Below, piece by piece: positions 7,089 through 16,131 of a stretch of 64,000 nucleotides of DNA. Position numbers and translations under genes: made by a program. Within the stretch, counting starts at the first letter, position 1; every line of letters starts with the position of its first letter. The notes beneath the pieces are model-generated. The model was not told the origin of the DNA and made no database searches. It was given only the letters and a program-made list of their open reading frames with translations. This DNA comes from Nocardioides sp. BGMRC 2183 (lineage in GTDB: Bacteria; Actinomycetota; Actinomycetes; Propionibacteriales; Nocardioidaceae): contig VSSA01000016.1 of the NCBI GenBank assembly GCA_008123405.1, positions 1-64,000 of the forward strand. Direction: 5' to 3'.

Positions 7089-9804
7089 GAAGAGGCCATC
7101 CGGGCCGACGCCGGTCGAGTCGATCGTGCACGGCGACAAGCGCGCCAACCTGCCGACCGCCGACGCGCAGGAGTTCGTGACGCCGGAGGTCGAGGAGCGA
7201 CGCCAGATCCTGGTGGAGCGGGACACCGCGCTTGACCCGCAGTTGGTGTGGAGAGGCAAGTACGGCGACGAGTCCACGGACGCGATCGCCGAGTCTGACG
7301 TCCTGGCCGCCGACGCTCCGCCGATCTACATCCAGGAGAAGATCGACCCGCGGGTCCTGATCGAGAACCTGCGCCGCGCGGCGGCCGAGCCGGCGGACGA
7401 GCCCGAGCTCACCCTCTTCGACTCCTTCGACGGCCTCGACGAGCTCGACCTCGTCGACTTCTACTCCCACCGGTCGAACTGGTCGAACCGGATGATCCTC
7501 GGCGACTCGCTGCAGGTGATGGGGTCCCTCGCCGAACGCGAGGAGCTGCGCGGCAAGGTCCAGATGATCTACATCGACCCGCCCTACGGCATCAAGTTCG
7601 GCTCCAACTGGCAGGCCAGCGCCCGCAAGCGGGACGTCAAGGACGGCAAGGTCGAGGACGCGGCTCGCGAGGCTGAGCAGATCAAGGCCTTCCGCGACAC
7701 CTGGGAGCTGGGCATCCACTCCTACCTCTCGTATCTGCGCGACCGACTGCTCGTGGCGCGGGAGCTGCTCACCGAGTCGGGCTCGTGCTTCGTGCAGATC
7801 GGCGACGAGAACGTGCATCTCGTCAGGTCGCTGATGGACGAGGTGTTCGGGAGCGAGAACTTCGTCAGCCAGATCGCATTTCGATCGACAAGCGGAGCGG
7901 GGAGTCCCACGGGTGGAGTCCTGACGATCGCCAGCGTTAGCGACTACCTCATCTGGTACTCCCGCGACATAAGTCGGATCAAGGTCCGGAAGCTCTATCA
8001 GGCAAAGGGCCTTGCTGATGACGTCGGCGGAAGATACTCACGTGTTCAGCTTGCTGACGGCACCCGCCGAACCACAACCAAACAGGAACGGTCCGGTGCT
8101 TCGGAATTGCCACCAGGCAGCCGTATCTATCGCCATGACAATCTGACGAGTCAGAGTTCGCCAGAGTCGTCTCAGTTCCCGGTGGAACTCGCTGGTCGGT
8201 GGTTTCGCCCAAACAAGGGCGGTTGGAAGACGAACCTCGACGGCATGAGCCGGCTCCGTGCGGCAGGGCGGCTGGCCGCACCCACTACCAACTCACTGAC
8301 GTACGTCCGTTTCCTAGACGATTTTCCTGCGACCGTGGTTACCAACGCATGGAGCGATACCCAGACGGGTGCCTTTAGCGAGGACAAGGTCTACGTAGTT
8401 CAAAGCAACACAAAGGTGATCCAGCGCTGCATGCTCATGTGCACCGACCCCGGCGACCTCGTGCTCGACCCGACCTGCGGCTCCGGCACCACGGCGTACG
8501 TCGCCGAGCAGTGGGGCCGCCGCTGGATCACCATCGACACCTCCCGCGTCGCGCTGGCGCTGGCCCGGCAGCGGCTGATGGGCGCGAAGTACCCGATGTA
8601 TCTGCTCGCCGACTCCGCGAAGGGTCGCGAGGCGGAGGCGAAGGCGAGCGGTGCCCCGATGCTGCCCGCCCCGACCGGCGGCGACATCCGGCACGGGTTC
8701 GTCTACGAGCGGGTCCAGCACATCACCCTGAAGTCGATCGCCAACAACCCCGACATCGTCGAAGGCATGACCCGCGACGAGATCGACGCGGCGATCAAGC
8801 GGCATGCCGATTTCGAGGTGCTCTACGACAAGCCGTACGAGGACAAGAGCACCGTCCGGGTCAGTGGCCCGTTCACCGTCGAGAGCCTCAGTCCGCACCG
8901 CAGCCTCTCCTTCGCCGACCCTGACAACGCCGTCGAGTCCGCGACCGAGCAGTCCGGTGCCGAGCAGCCCGACGCCGCCAACTTCGAGCAATCGATCCTG
9001 GACAACCTGCTGCGCGCGGGCGTGCAGAACGGACGGAAGAGCGAGCGGATCGAGTTCGCGACGGTCGAGTCCTATCCGGGGCTGCACGTCCAGGCCGTCG
9101 GCACGACGGAGGAAGGGCGGCGGGTCGGGATCGCGATCGGCCCGCAGTACGGCACCGTGAGCCAAGGGTTCGCCAAGGACGCCGTACGTGAGGCGATCCG
9201 GGCCGGGGACCTTGACCTGCTCTGTGTGCTCGGCTTCGCGTTCGACGCATCGACCGGAGAGGTCACCGAAGAGGACGGCGTCACGGTGGACACCTCCAGC
9301 GAGGGCTTCGCCGAGGTCGCCGGGGAACGCGCGTTCGGCCGGATCAAGCTGCTCCTCGTCCGGATGAACGTCGATCTGTTGATGGGGGAGGACCTGAAGA
9401 AGACCGGCGCCGGCAACCTCTTCACCGTCTTCGGAGAGCCTGACATCGACGTCCGCACCCTGGCCGACGGCCAGGTGGAGGTCGAGCTCAACGGTGTCGA
9501 CGTCTACGACCCGACCACCGGTGAGGTCCGCAGCAGCGACACCGGGCGGATCGCGTTGTGGATGATCGACACCGACTACAACGGCGACAGCTTCTTCGTC
9601 CGCCACTGCTACTTCACCGGTGGCGGCGACCCCTACAAGCGACTCAAGACCGCGCTCAAGGCAGAGATCGACGCCGATGCCTGGTCCCAGCTCTACGGCA
9701 CCGTGTCCCGGGCTTTTCCGAAGCCGGAGTCCGGGCGGATCGCCGTCAAGGTGATCGACGACTACGGCGACGAGGTGATGAAGGTGATCGAGGTGGAGGA
9801 TTGA
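7075..9804 (+). CDS. Type III-like site-specific DNA methyltransferase (Mod)
   Basis: A 909-residue methyltransferase of the beta group: the catalytic motif DPPY (168-171) precedes the SAM-binding motif DPTCGSGTT (465-473). The region between them, about residues 267-450, is the target recognition domain. Nucleotides 7873-8425, which encode it, use visibly more A/T-ending codons than the flanks, suggesting the domain was exchanged. A long C-terminal part follows with no motif I recognise. A GAGGAGG site precedes the ATG inside the end of res. It probably methylates adenine to protect host DNA and provides specificity to Res. The target sequence cannot be read from the sequence. Confidence 0.92.
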   Translation: MPPRRKRPSGPTPVESIVHGDKRANLPTADAQEFVTPEVEERRQILVERDTALDPQLVWRGKYGDESTDAIAESDVLAADAPPIYIQEKIDPRVLIENLRRAAAEPADEPELTLFDSFDGLDELDLVDFYSHRSNWSNRMILGDSLQVMGSLAEREELRGKVQMIYIDPPYGIKFGSNWQASARKRDVKDGKVEDAAREAEQIKAFRDTWELGIHSYLSYLRDRLLVARELLTESGSCFVQIGDENVHLVRSLMDEVFGSENFVSQIAFRSTSGAGSPTGGVLTIASVSDYLIWYSRDISRIKVRKLYQAKGLADDVGGRYSRVQLADGTRRTTTKQERSGASELPPGSRIYRHDNLTSQSSPESSQFPVELAGRWFRPNKGGWKTNLDGMSRLRAAGRLAAPTTNSLTYVRFLDDFPATVVTNAWSDTQTGAFSEDKVYVVQSNTKVIQRCMLMCTDPGDLVLDPTCGSGTTAYVAEQWGRRWITIDTSRVALALARQRLMGAKYPMYLLADSAKGREAEAKASGAPMLPAPTGGDIRHGFVYERVQHITLKSIANNPDIVEGMTRDEIDAAIKRHADFEVLYDKPYEDKSTVRVSGPFTVESLSPHRSLSFADPDNAVESATEQSGAEQPDAANFEQSILDNLLRAGVQNGRKSERIEFATVESYPGLHVQAVGTTEEGRRVGIAIGPQYGTVSQGFAKDAVREAIRAGDLDLLCVLGFAFDASTGEVTEEDGVTVDTSSEGFAEVAGERAFGRIKLLLVRMNVDLLMGEDLKKTGAGNLFTVFGEPDIDVRTLADGQVEVELNGVDVYDPTTGEVRSSDTGRIALWMIDTDYNGDSFFVRHCYFTGGGDPYKRLKTALKAEIDADAWSQLYGTVSRAFPKPESGRIAVKVIDDYGDEVMKVIEVED

Positions 9805-10109
9805 TGACGGACACAGGCGACGAGCACTCCGAGGACCAGGTCGTCGTCGATGACGCGGAGGTGCTGAGGGTGGTGAGGCGGTTCGCCCGCCGCATGCACC
9901 AGGCCCGCGTGGACCGCGGGATGACCCAGCGCGAACTGTCCAAGGCGGCCGGGCTCAGTCTCGGTCAGGTCCATCGCATCGAACGGTGGCGCCACGACCG
10001 CGACGCGAAGGGCGAGACAGCGATACCGAACCCCGACATGCACACGCTGTGGGCGATCGCGGACGGTCTGGGCGTCGACCTGCGAACGCTCCTCGCCGAG
10101 GAGGAGTAG
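9804..10109 (+). CDS. Second XRE-family regulator, end of the restriction operon
   Basis: A 101-residue helix-turn-helix protein whose ATG overlaps the TGA of mod (ATGA), so it is the third gene of the operon. The HTH lies at about 40-60 (MTQRELSKAAGLSLGQVHRI). Like the divergent XRE protein it carries a Lys/Pro-containing loop after the recognition helix, and both share a QV..IE pattern. The acidic N-terminus (1-20) differs. It may be a second controller of res/mod or act as a partner of the first. Function is inferred from context. Confidence 0.85.
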   Translation: MTDTGDEHSEDQVVVDDAEVLRVVRRFARRMHQARVDRGMTQRELSKAAGLSLGQVHRIERWRHDRDAKGETAIPNPDMHTLWAIADGLGVDLRTLLAEEE

Positions 10110-10121
10110 CCCTCTCTCCGC

Positions 10122-10141
10122 GGCCTCGGGAATACGAGGCC
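10122..10141 (+). terminator. Possible terminator of the restriction operon
   Basis: GGCCTCG (10122-10128) and CGAGGCC (10135-10141) form a 7-bp stem with a 6-nt loop just after the second XRE gene. The following bases are T/C-rich but lack a T-run, so efficiency is uncertain. Confidence 0.4.
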
Positions 10142-10165
10142 TCTTCCGGTGGGTTGGGTCTGGTC

Positions 10166-11986
10166 GTGCAGGCGCGAGGACGAGGTACGACGACAGCCGG
10201 GTTCGCCGTCCTCTGGGTCGCCATCAAGCGTGAGCCGTGGATCTTCACCCTCTCCACCCTCGGCAGCGTGCTCTTCGGCGCGCTGACCGTGGCGGACGCG
10301 TGGGTGTTGGGCTGGTCGACCGACCACGTGGTGCTTCCGGCTTTCCGCGACGGCGAGATCGGCGCCGACATGCTCTGGGCGGTGCTCGGTCTCTTCGTCG
10401 GGGTCGCGATCCTGCGCGCGGTCGGCATCGTCGCGCGGCGCCTCGGGGCCGGCGTCATGCAGTACCGGATGCAGGCGCACAGCCGCCGCGCCGTCACCCG
10501 GCAGTACCTCGGCCTGCCGATGTCCTGGCATCAGAAGCACCCCACCGGCGAGCTGCTCTCCAACGCCAACGCCGACGTCGAGGCAGCCTGGGGACCGATC
10601 GCCCCGCTGCCGATGGCGGTCGGCACGCTGGCGATGATGGTGATCGCGGTCGTCCAGATGCTGCTCGCCGACCTGGTCCTGGCAGCTGTCGGGCTGTTGG
10701 TCTTCCCGCTCGTGATCGTCACCAACGTGATCTATCAGCGCCTCGCCTCCGGATGGGCGACCCGTGCCCAACAGTTGCGTGCCGAGCTCTCCGAGATCGC
10801 CCACGAGTCCTTCGACGGCGCGATGGTGATCAAGACCCTGGGCCGCGAACCCGAGGAGACCGCACGCTTCGCGGCCAAGGCCGACGAGCTGCGCGAGGCG
10901 AACATCCGGGTCGGTCGGATCCGCGCCGCCTTCGACCCAGCCCTTGCCGCGCTGCCCAACCTCGCCGTGCTGGTGGTGCTGGTGATCGGCGTGCAGCGGG
11001 TGGTCTCCGGCGCCACCGACCCTGGCGCCGTGGTCACCGTCGCCTACCTGCTCACCGTGGTCTCCTTCCCGATCCGCTCGATCGGGTGGCTGCTCGGCGA
11101 CTTCCCGCGCAGCGTCGTCGGTTTCCGCCGGGTCTCCGCGGTGCTCGCCGCCACCGGCGCCATGCCGTACGGCGACCTCCGCATGCCCGATGCCCCGGGC
11201 ACCCCGGGTGCCCGCCTCGAGGTGGACGGCGTCGACTTCGGCTTCGACCCGGCGCGTCCCCTGCTGCGTGACCTCAGCTTCACCATCGAGCCCGGTCGGA
11301 CCGTGGCCCTGGTCGGCGCCACCGCCTCCGGCAAGAGCACCCTGACCACCCTGCTGACCCGGTTGGTCGACGTCGATGACGGCGCGATCCGGATCGACGG
11401 CATCGACCTGCGCGACCTGCGACGCGGTGAGCTCGCCGGGTCGCTCGCCGTCGTGCCGCAGACCGCGTTCCTCTTCGACGACACGGTCCGCGGCAACATC
11501 ACGCTGGGCGCGGAGGTGAGCGACGAGGCGATCTGGGACGCGCTGCGCACCGCCCAGGCCGACGGCTTCGTGGCCGCGCTGCCCCACGGGCTGGACACCC
11601 GATTGGGGGAACGCGGCACCTCGCTCTCGGGCGGCCAGCGCCAGCGCCTGTCGCTGGCACGCGCCCTGGTCCGCTCGCCGCGGCTGCTGCTGCTCGACGA
11701 CGCCACCTCCGCGGTCGACCCCGATGTCGAGGCACGGATCCTCGCCGGGCTGCGCGATCGCCCCGACGGCGCTGGAGACAGGGCTGGAGACGGCGCTGGA
11801 GACAGGGGCGGTGCCACCCTGCTCGTTGTCGCCTACCGCAAGGCCACCATCGGGCTCGCCGACGAGGTGCTCTTCCTGGTCGACGGCGCGATCGCCGACC
11901 GCGGGCCGCACGCCGACCTGGTGGCCCGCAACGCCGACTACGCCCGCCTGGTCAACGCCTACGAGACCGAGGAGGTGACGGCATGA
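10166..11986 (+). CDS. ABC exporter half-transporter, degenerate-site subunit
   Basis: A 606-residue type I exporter: six membrane segments (about 20-300) then an ATPase domain. Walker A is GATASGKST (K390) and the signature LSGGQ (487-491) is canonical. The Walker B carboxylate is Asp (D511-D512 instead of Asp-Glu) and the H-loop residue is Tyr (Y557). These changes mark the subunit that supplies the non-catalytic site in heterodimeric exporters. A repeated Gly-Ala-Gly-Asp insert (about 534-549) sits between Walker B and the H-loop. GTG at 10166 was chosen as the in-frame start nearest the first membrane segment; no strong ribosome site is seen. The substrate is unknown. Confidence 0.85.
   Translation: MQARGRGTTTAGFAVLWVAIKREPWIFTLSTLGSVLFGALTVADAWVLGWSTDHVVLPAFRDGEIGADMLWAVLGLFVGVAILRAVGIVARRLGAGVMQYRMQAHSRRAVTRQYLGLPMSWHQKHPTGELLSNANADVEAAWGPIAPLPMAVGTLAMMVIAVVQMLLADLVLAAVGLLVFPLVIVTNVIYQRLASGWATRAQQLRAELSEIAHESFDGAMVIKTLGREPEETARFAAKADELREANIRVGRIRAAFDPALAALPNLAVLVVLVIGVQRVVSGATDPGAVVTVAYLLTVVSFPIRSIGWLLGDFPRSVVGFRRVSAVLAATGAMPYGDLRMPDAPGTPGARLEVDGVDFGFDPARPLLRDLSFTIEPGRTVALVGATASGKSTLTTLLTRLVDVDDGAIRIDGIDLRDLRRGELAGSLAVVPQTAFLFDDTVRGNITLGAEVSDEAIWDALRTAQADGFVAALPHGLDTRLGERGTSLSGGQRQRLSLARALVRSPRLLLLDDATSAVDPDVEARILAGLRDRPDGAGDRAGDGAGDRGGATLLVVAYRKATIGLADEVLFLVDGAIADRGPHADLVARNADYARLVNAYETEEVTA
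11766..11812 (+). repeat. Short tandem repeat inside the ABC exporter gene
   Basis: Units of GCTGGAGAC separated by AGG or GGC recur three times and encode a Gly-Ala-Gly-Asp rich loop in the ATPase domain. The repeat stays in frame and may vary in copy number between strains. Confidence 0.7.
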
Positions 11987-13821
11987 GTACCGCGACCACG
12001 AGCGGCACCGTGCTGCACACCGGCGAGGACATCGGCGCCTGGCAGACCATCCGACGTGGGGTCCGGCACTCGCCGGAGCTGGTCGAGGGGATCTGGGTCA
12101 CCCTGATGCTGGCGGTGCTCGCCTCGGTCGGCCAGATCGTGGTGCCGGTCGCCGTGCAGCAGACCATCGACCGGGGGCTCCAGGCCGAGCAGGGACCCGA
12201 CGTGGGCTTCACCGCGCTGATGGCGACGCTCGCCGGCGTCGGTCTGCTGGTGACCAGCTGGGCGTCGTACAAGATGACCGCGCGACTCTTCGACACCTCC
12301 GAGCGTGGCCTGGCCACCTTGCGGGTCAAGGCGTTCCGGCACGTGCACGACCTGCCGATGCTCACCCAGAACACCGAGCGCCGCGGCGCGCTGGTCTCCC
12401 GGGTCACCAGCGACGTCGACCAGGTCAGCCAGTTCCTCGTCTTCGGTGGACTGCTGGCCGTGGTCAGCGTCGGCCAGATCCTGATCGCGACGATCGTGAT
12501 GGTCGTCTACAGCTGGCAGCTCGCCCTGGTGGTGTGGATCTGCTTCGCGCCGCTCTTCGCGAGTCTGCGCTTCTTCCAACGCAAGCTCTCCGCCGCCTAC
12601 GGCACCGTACGACGCCAGGTCGGCGTCCTGCTCTCCGCAGTCTCCGAGCCCGTGGTCGGCGCCGCCGTGGTCCGCTCCTACGCGATCGAGGACCGCACCC
12701 AGGAGCGGATCGACACCGCCATCGACGCGCACAAGGCCGCCAGCACCAGGGCCCAGGGGTTCACCGCGTTCTCCTTCTCCCTGGGCGGGATCTCCGCCGG
12801 GTTGGCGAACGCCGGGGTGCTCATCGTCGGCATCTGGCTCGGCCACGGCCGACTGTGGGGCAGCGACGAGGGGAGCATCACCGCCGGCGAGGTGCTCGCC
12901 TTCGCCTTCCTGGTCACCCTCTTCGTCGGTCCGGTGCAGATGGGCACCCAGATCCTCACCGACGCTCAGAACGCGATCGCCGGGTGGCGTCGGGTGATCG
13001 GCATCCTGGACACCCCGGCGGACCTGGTCGACCCGGGGGCGGCCGGCGTCCGGCTGCCGCACCGGCCGGTGGACGTGGTGTTCGAGGACGTCGTCTTCGC
13101 CTATCCGGGCGGTCGGCCGGTGCTGCGTGACATCGACCTGAGCATCCCTGCCGGCCGTCGGGTGGCGGTGGTGGGGGAGACCGGCTCGGGCAAGTCGACG
13201 CTGGCCAAGCTGCTGACCCGGCTGATGGACCCGAGCCGGGGTCGGGTCCTGATCGACGGCACCGACCTGCGCGAGATCAGCGAGGAGAGCCTGCGGGCCC
13301 GCGTCGTCCTGGTGCCGCAGGAGGGCTTCCTCTTCGACGACACCGTCGCCGCCAACGCTCGCTACGGCCGGTTGGACGCCACCGACGCCGAGATCTCCGC
13401 AGCAGCCGACGCCCTCGGTCTCGGCGACTGGCTCGGCGGCCTGCCCGACGGACTGGCGACGCAGGTCGGCCAGCGCGGCGAGTCGCTCTCTGCCGGCGAG
13501 CGTCAGCTGGTCGCCCTGCTCCGCGCGCAGCTGGCCGACCCCGACCTGCTGGTGCTGGACGAGGCGACGAGCGCCGTCGATCCCGCCCTGGAGGTGCGGA
13601 TCGGCCGGGCCTTGGAGCGTCTGATGTCCGGTCGCACGTCGGTCACCATCGCGCACCGGCTCTCCACCGCTGAGGCGGCGGACGAGGTGATCGTGGTCGA
13701 CGTCGGCCGGATCGTCCAACAAGGCCCGCACGCGGTGCTGGCGAGTGAGCCCGACAGCACCTACGGCCGTCTCTACCGCTCCTGGGTCGCCCAACAGGGC
13801 GCCCCTATCATCGACCCGTGA
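11983..13821 (+). CDS. ABC exporter half-transporter, catalytic-site subunit
   Basis: A 612-residue half-transporter, translationally coupled to the previous gene by ATGA overlap. The membrane domain spans about 45-330. Walker A is GETGSGKST (K404), Walker B ends Asp-Glu (D526-E527) and the H-loop His (H558) is present, but the signature is LSAGE (502-506) rather than LSGGQ. Its Walker residues therefore pair with the canonical signature of the partner to make one active site. The other site, made of the partner's Asp-Asp and this LSAGE, should be degenerate. Substrate unknown; probably lipid, peptide or drug export. Confidence 0.9.
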   Translation: MSTATTSGTVLHTGEDIGAWQTIRRGVRHSPELVEGIWVTLMLAVLASVGQIVVPVAVQQTIDRGLQAEQGPDVGFTALMATLAGVGLLVTSWASYKMTARLFDTSERGLATLRVKAFRHVHDLPMLTQNTERRGALVSRVTSDVDQVSQFLVFGGLLAVVSVGQILIATIVMVVYSWQLALVVWICFAPLFASLRFFQRKLSAAYGTVRRQVGVLLSAVSEPVVGAAVVRSYAIEDRTQERIDTAIDAHKAASTRAQGFTAFSFSLGGISAGLANAGVLIVGIWLGHGRLWGSDEGSITAGEVLAFAFLVTLFVGPVQMGTQILTDAQNAIAGWRRVIGILDTPADLVDPGAAGVRLPHRPVDVVFEDVVFAYPGGRPVLRDIDLSIPAGRRVAVVGETGSGKSTLAKLLTRLMDPSRGRVLIDGTDLREISEESLRARVVLVPQEGFLFDDTVAANARYGRLDATDAEISAAADALGLGDWLGGLPDGLATQVGQRGESLSAGERQLVALLRAQLADPDLLVLDEATSAVDPALEVRIGRALERLMSGRTSVTIAHRLSTAEAADEVIVVDVGRIVQQGPHAVLASEPDSTYGRLYRSWVAQQGAPIIDP

Positions 13822-14174
13822 CCTCGCCTCCCCGCTCCGCGCTCTCTCCGGCCGTCGCCGACCGTCTCCGGCGGACCGCCGACGGACTGGTGCCCGCGGT
13901 CGTGCAGCAGCACGACACCGGCGAGGTGCTGATGCTGGCGTGGATGGACGACGAGGCCCTGCACCGCACCCTGACCACCGGGCGCGCCACCTACTACAGC
14001 CGTTCGCGCCAGGAGTATTGGGTGAAGGGGGAGACCTCCGGCAACCCGCAGCACGTGGTGGAGGTCCGGCTGGACTGCGACGGCGACACACTGCTGGTGA
14101 AGGTCGACCAGGTCGGCGTCGCCTGCCACACCGGTGCCCGCACCTGCTTCGACGACGGTCTGCTCGATGGCTGA
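13818..14174 (+). CDS. hisI: Phosphoribosyl-AMP cyclohydrolase
   Basis: HisI opens the adenine ring of phosphoribosyl-AMP in the third step of histidine synthesis. The 118-residue protein has the family signatures [21 protein letters not shown] and the zinc and metal ligands in DCDGD and CHTGARTCF. The GTG start overlaps the TGA of the ABC gene (GTGA), and the stop is overlapped by the next start. In many actinobacteria trpE follows hisI directly; here it does not. Confidence 0.95.
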   Translation: MTSPPRSALSPAVADRLRRTADGLVPAVVQQHDTGEVLMLAWMDDEALHRTLTTGRATYYSRSRQEYWVKGETSGNPQHVVEVRLDCDGDTLLVKVDQVGVACHTGARTCFDDGLLDG

Positions 14175-14811
14175 GGCCGCGCCTGCGCAGACGCCGCGCT
14201 CGCGTCGTCGTACCTTCGGACCGGTGGTGCTGGTCGGCCTGGCCGGCTCCGGCCTGGCCGCGGTCGGCGGGCACCGCGCGATGCTCGAGGTGCCGGGGGA
14301 GTACTGGTCCTCGATCGGGTCGACGATGTTCGCCGGCGAGGCCTACGCCGACATCAACCGCGTCGAGTTCCCTCTCGCCGGCGCCCTCGCCTTGGTCTCC
14401 TTGGCCTGCTGGGGCGTGGTGCTCGTCGCGCGGGGACGGTTCCGGCGCCTGGTCGCGATGGTGGCCGCGTTGGCCTCGTTCGGCATCGTCGCTGTGGTCC
14501 TGGTCGGCGGGTTCATCCAGGACGAGGACGCGGCCGGTGACATCGCCGAACGGATCGGGGCCTCCGGTCTGAGCACGATCGACCTCGACCCCACCGTCTG
14601 GCTGTGGGCCACGCTCGCCGGAGGCCTCCTCGGGCTGGTCGCGGCTGCGGCTGCGGTCGCGTGGGCGCCGCAATGGCCGGAGATGGGGTCCCGCTACGAC
14701 GCGCCGACCGGTGCCGCCGGGGCATCGGCGAGTGCTGCCGAGCCGGTCGAGGAGCGCAGCCACCTCGACGTGTGGAAGTCCCTCGACGAGGGCCAGGACC
14801 CGACTGCGTAG
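14167..14811 (+). CDS. Trp biosynthesis-associated membrane protein (TIGR02234)
   Basis: A 214-residue membrane protein with about four hydrophobic segments (residues 18-40, 72-95, 99-120, 143-166) and a hydrophilic tail. It matches the trp-operon-associated actinobacterial family, whose role is not known. The ATG at 14167 lies 8 bp before the end of hisI, so the two genes overlap. In other genomes this gene sits between trpE and trpC; here trpE is missing upstream. A TAGAAT hexamer near 14809-14814 could start transcription of the next gene. Confidence 0.85.
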   Translation: MAEAAPAQTPRSRRRTFGPVVLVGLAGSGLAAVGGHRAMLEVPGEYWSSIGSTMFAGEAYADINRVEFPLAGALALVSLACWGVVLVARGRFRRLVAMVAALASFGIVAVVLVGGFIQDEDAAGDIAERIGASGLSTIDLDPTVWLWATLAGGLLGLVAAAAAVAWAPQWPEMGSRYDAPTGAAGASASAAEPVEERSHLDVWKSLDEGQDPTA

Positions 14812-14875
14812 AATCGCCCTGCCCCCCGGTCACGGGTGGGCCCCGTTCGTCCCCTGACTCCCGAGGAGCACTCCC

Positions 14876-15076
14876 ATGGCCGACAACCACGGCAACACTC
14901 CCGCCGCCTGGACCGCTGTCCTGATCGCCCTGGTGGGTTTCGTGGTCGGCGGCGTCGGCATGTCGCTCTCCCCGGTGAGCTACCCGCTCTTTTGGGTCGG
15001 CGTCGCGCTGGTCGCGGTGGCCGCCGTCGCCTTCGTGGTGATGGCCAAGATGGGGCTGCACGACTCCGGGCACTGA
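14876..15076 (+). CDS. HGxxPAAW family small membrane protein
   Basis: A 66-residue protein with the defining N-terminal motif HGNTPAAW at residues 5-12, followed by two membrane helices (about 13-33 and 37-57). The family occurs in actinobacterial trp regions and has no proven function. The ATG has a GAGGAGC ribosome site upstream. Confidence 0.88.
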   Translation: MADNHGNTPAAWTAVLIALVGFVVGGVGMSLSPVSYPLFWVGVALVAVAAVAFVVMAKMGLHDSGH

Positions 15077-15112
15077 GCTCCGAGCATTGCGCTCCGCGCC
15101 GAGACGGCACCG

Positions 15113-15556
15113 ATGACGACCGCGCCGACCACTCCGACCGCGACGAGGACACCGCAGCCGCGTTGGCTGCGGATGGTGCCGCCGACCGCGGTGGCCGGGG
15201 TGATCGGCGGCCTGACCGTCGCACTGCACCTGCGCGACCCGCATGCCCAGGGTTCGTGGGGGATGTGTCCCTCGGCGGCGCTCGGCTTCTGGTGTCCGGG
15301 CTGCGGGGGCCTGCGGGCGGTCAACGACCTGACCAACCTCCACGTCCTCGACGCCGCCTCCAGCAACCTGCTCTTCGTGGCATCGATCCCGGTGCTGGTC
15401 TACATCTTCTACAGGTGGACCACCGGGCGATGGACCGATCGGCGCTGGGATCCCTCGGAGCGGTCGACCAACATCTCCGCGGTCGCGCTGATCGCGCTGA
15501 TGGTTCTCTTCGCCGTCGTCAGAAACACGACGGCGGGGTCCTGGCTCGCGCCCTGA
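15113..15556 (+). CDS. DUF2752 membrane protein
   Basis: A 147-residue protein with three predicted membrane segments (about 25-42, 88-102, 120-138). The conserved DUF2752 motif CPGCGGLRA is present, with a second Cys in MCPSAA just before it. These cysteines may bind metal or be redox active, but the role is unknown. It follows the HGxxPAAW gene on the same strand. Its last codons lie in a hairpin that probably ends the transcript. Confidence 0.88.
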   Translation: MTTAPTTPTATRTPQPRWLRMVPPTAVAGVIGGLTVALHLRDPHAQGSWGMCPSAALGFWCPGCGGLRAVNDLTNLHVLDAASSNLLFVASIPVLVYIFYRWTTGRWTDRRWDPSERSTNISAVALIALMVLFAVVRNTTAGSWLAP

Positions 15557-15564
15557 CCCCGCCG
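15531..15564. terminator. Hairpin terminator between DUF2752 and DUF4190 genes
   Basis: CGGCGGGGTC (15531-15540) pairs with GACCCCGCCG (15555-15564) around a 14-nt loop. It overlaps the end of the DUF2752 gene and faces the convergent DUF4190 gene, so it can serve both strands. Confidence 0.65.
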
Positions 15565-15588
15565 TGAACGGCCGCTCTCAGCGAGCGA

Positions 15589-15942
15589 TCACAGGTCGCT
15601 GTAGTAGTTGAACGACGCGTTGTCGCTGGCGAGCAGGATGATCCACATCACGACACCGATGACGATGCCGACGATGCCGAGGATCAGGCCGGCCATCGCC
15701 ATGCCGCGACCGGTCTTCTTGCCCTCGTCGATCTCCTTCTTGGCGAGGAAACCGAGCACGGTGGCGGCGATGCTGAAGAGGAACCAGGTGCAGCAGAAGA
15801 TGCCGAGGATACCGGTGACCAGGGAGATGATGCCCAGCACCGAGGTCTGCTGCGGCTGGCCGCCGTAGCCGGGCTGCGGCGGCATCCCGGGACCCGGGGG
15901 AGGCGGCGGGGTTCCGTAGTTCGGCGGCTCGTTGTAGCTCAC
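15589..15942 (-). CDS. DUF4190 membrane protein
   Basis: A 117-residue protein with a Pro/Gly/Tyr-rich cytosolic N-terminus (1-33) and two membrane helices (about 35-66 and 80-106) separated by a short charged loop KKEIDEGKKTGR. This is the usual DUF4190 layout. The start is GTG at 15942 with AAAGGC upstream. It is transcribed against the flanking trp genes and therefore interrupts the trp cluster. No specific role is known. Confidence 0.85.
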   Translation of the reverse strand: MSYNEPPNYGTPPPPPGPGMPPQPGYGGQPQQTSVLGIISLVTGILGIFCCTWFLFSIAATVLGFLAKKEIDEGKKTGRGMAMAGLILGIVGIVIGVVMWIILLASDNASFNYYSDL

Positions 15943-15977
15943 GGTTGTGCCTTTCGATGCAGTCGACGTGGTCGCGT

Positions 15978-16028
15978 CCCGGCCAACAGCCGGGCAGTGT
16001 GATCGACCCTAACGGTCGCGTGTCACAC
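15978..16028. promoter_or_regulatory. Two hairpins in the region upstream of trpC
   Basis: CCCGGC and GCCGGG (15978-15994) form one stem. GTGTGA plus CGACC (15997-16008) can pair with GGTCG and TCACAC (16014-16028) to form another. They lie between the DUF4190 start and trpC. They could be an operator, an attenuator or a terminator; nothing in the sequence decides between these. Confidence 0.35.
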
Positions 16029-16131
16029 TCGACACCACCGACGTCGGAGAGTTGAGACGCCGGTGTCGAAACCACAGCGCACGAACCCGACGCATCTGGC
16101 GGTCCGGGCGCGGGAGCAACGGAGGCAGCAG

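Noticed and set aside
7873-8425. The AT-richer part of mod as a phage or insertion element
   Set aside because: The reading frame of Mod continues through it without a break, and no repeats or transposase motifs flank it.
11959-14763. A 934-codon open frame on the minus strand
   Set aside because: It is antisense to the ABC gene, hisI and the TIGR02234 gene, and has no recognisable domain.
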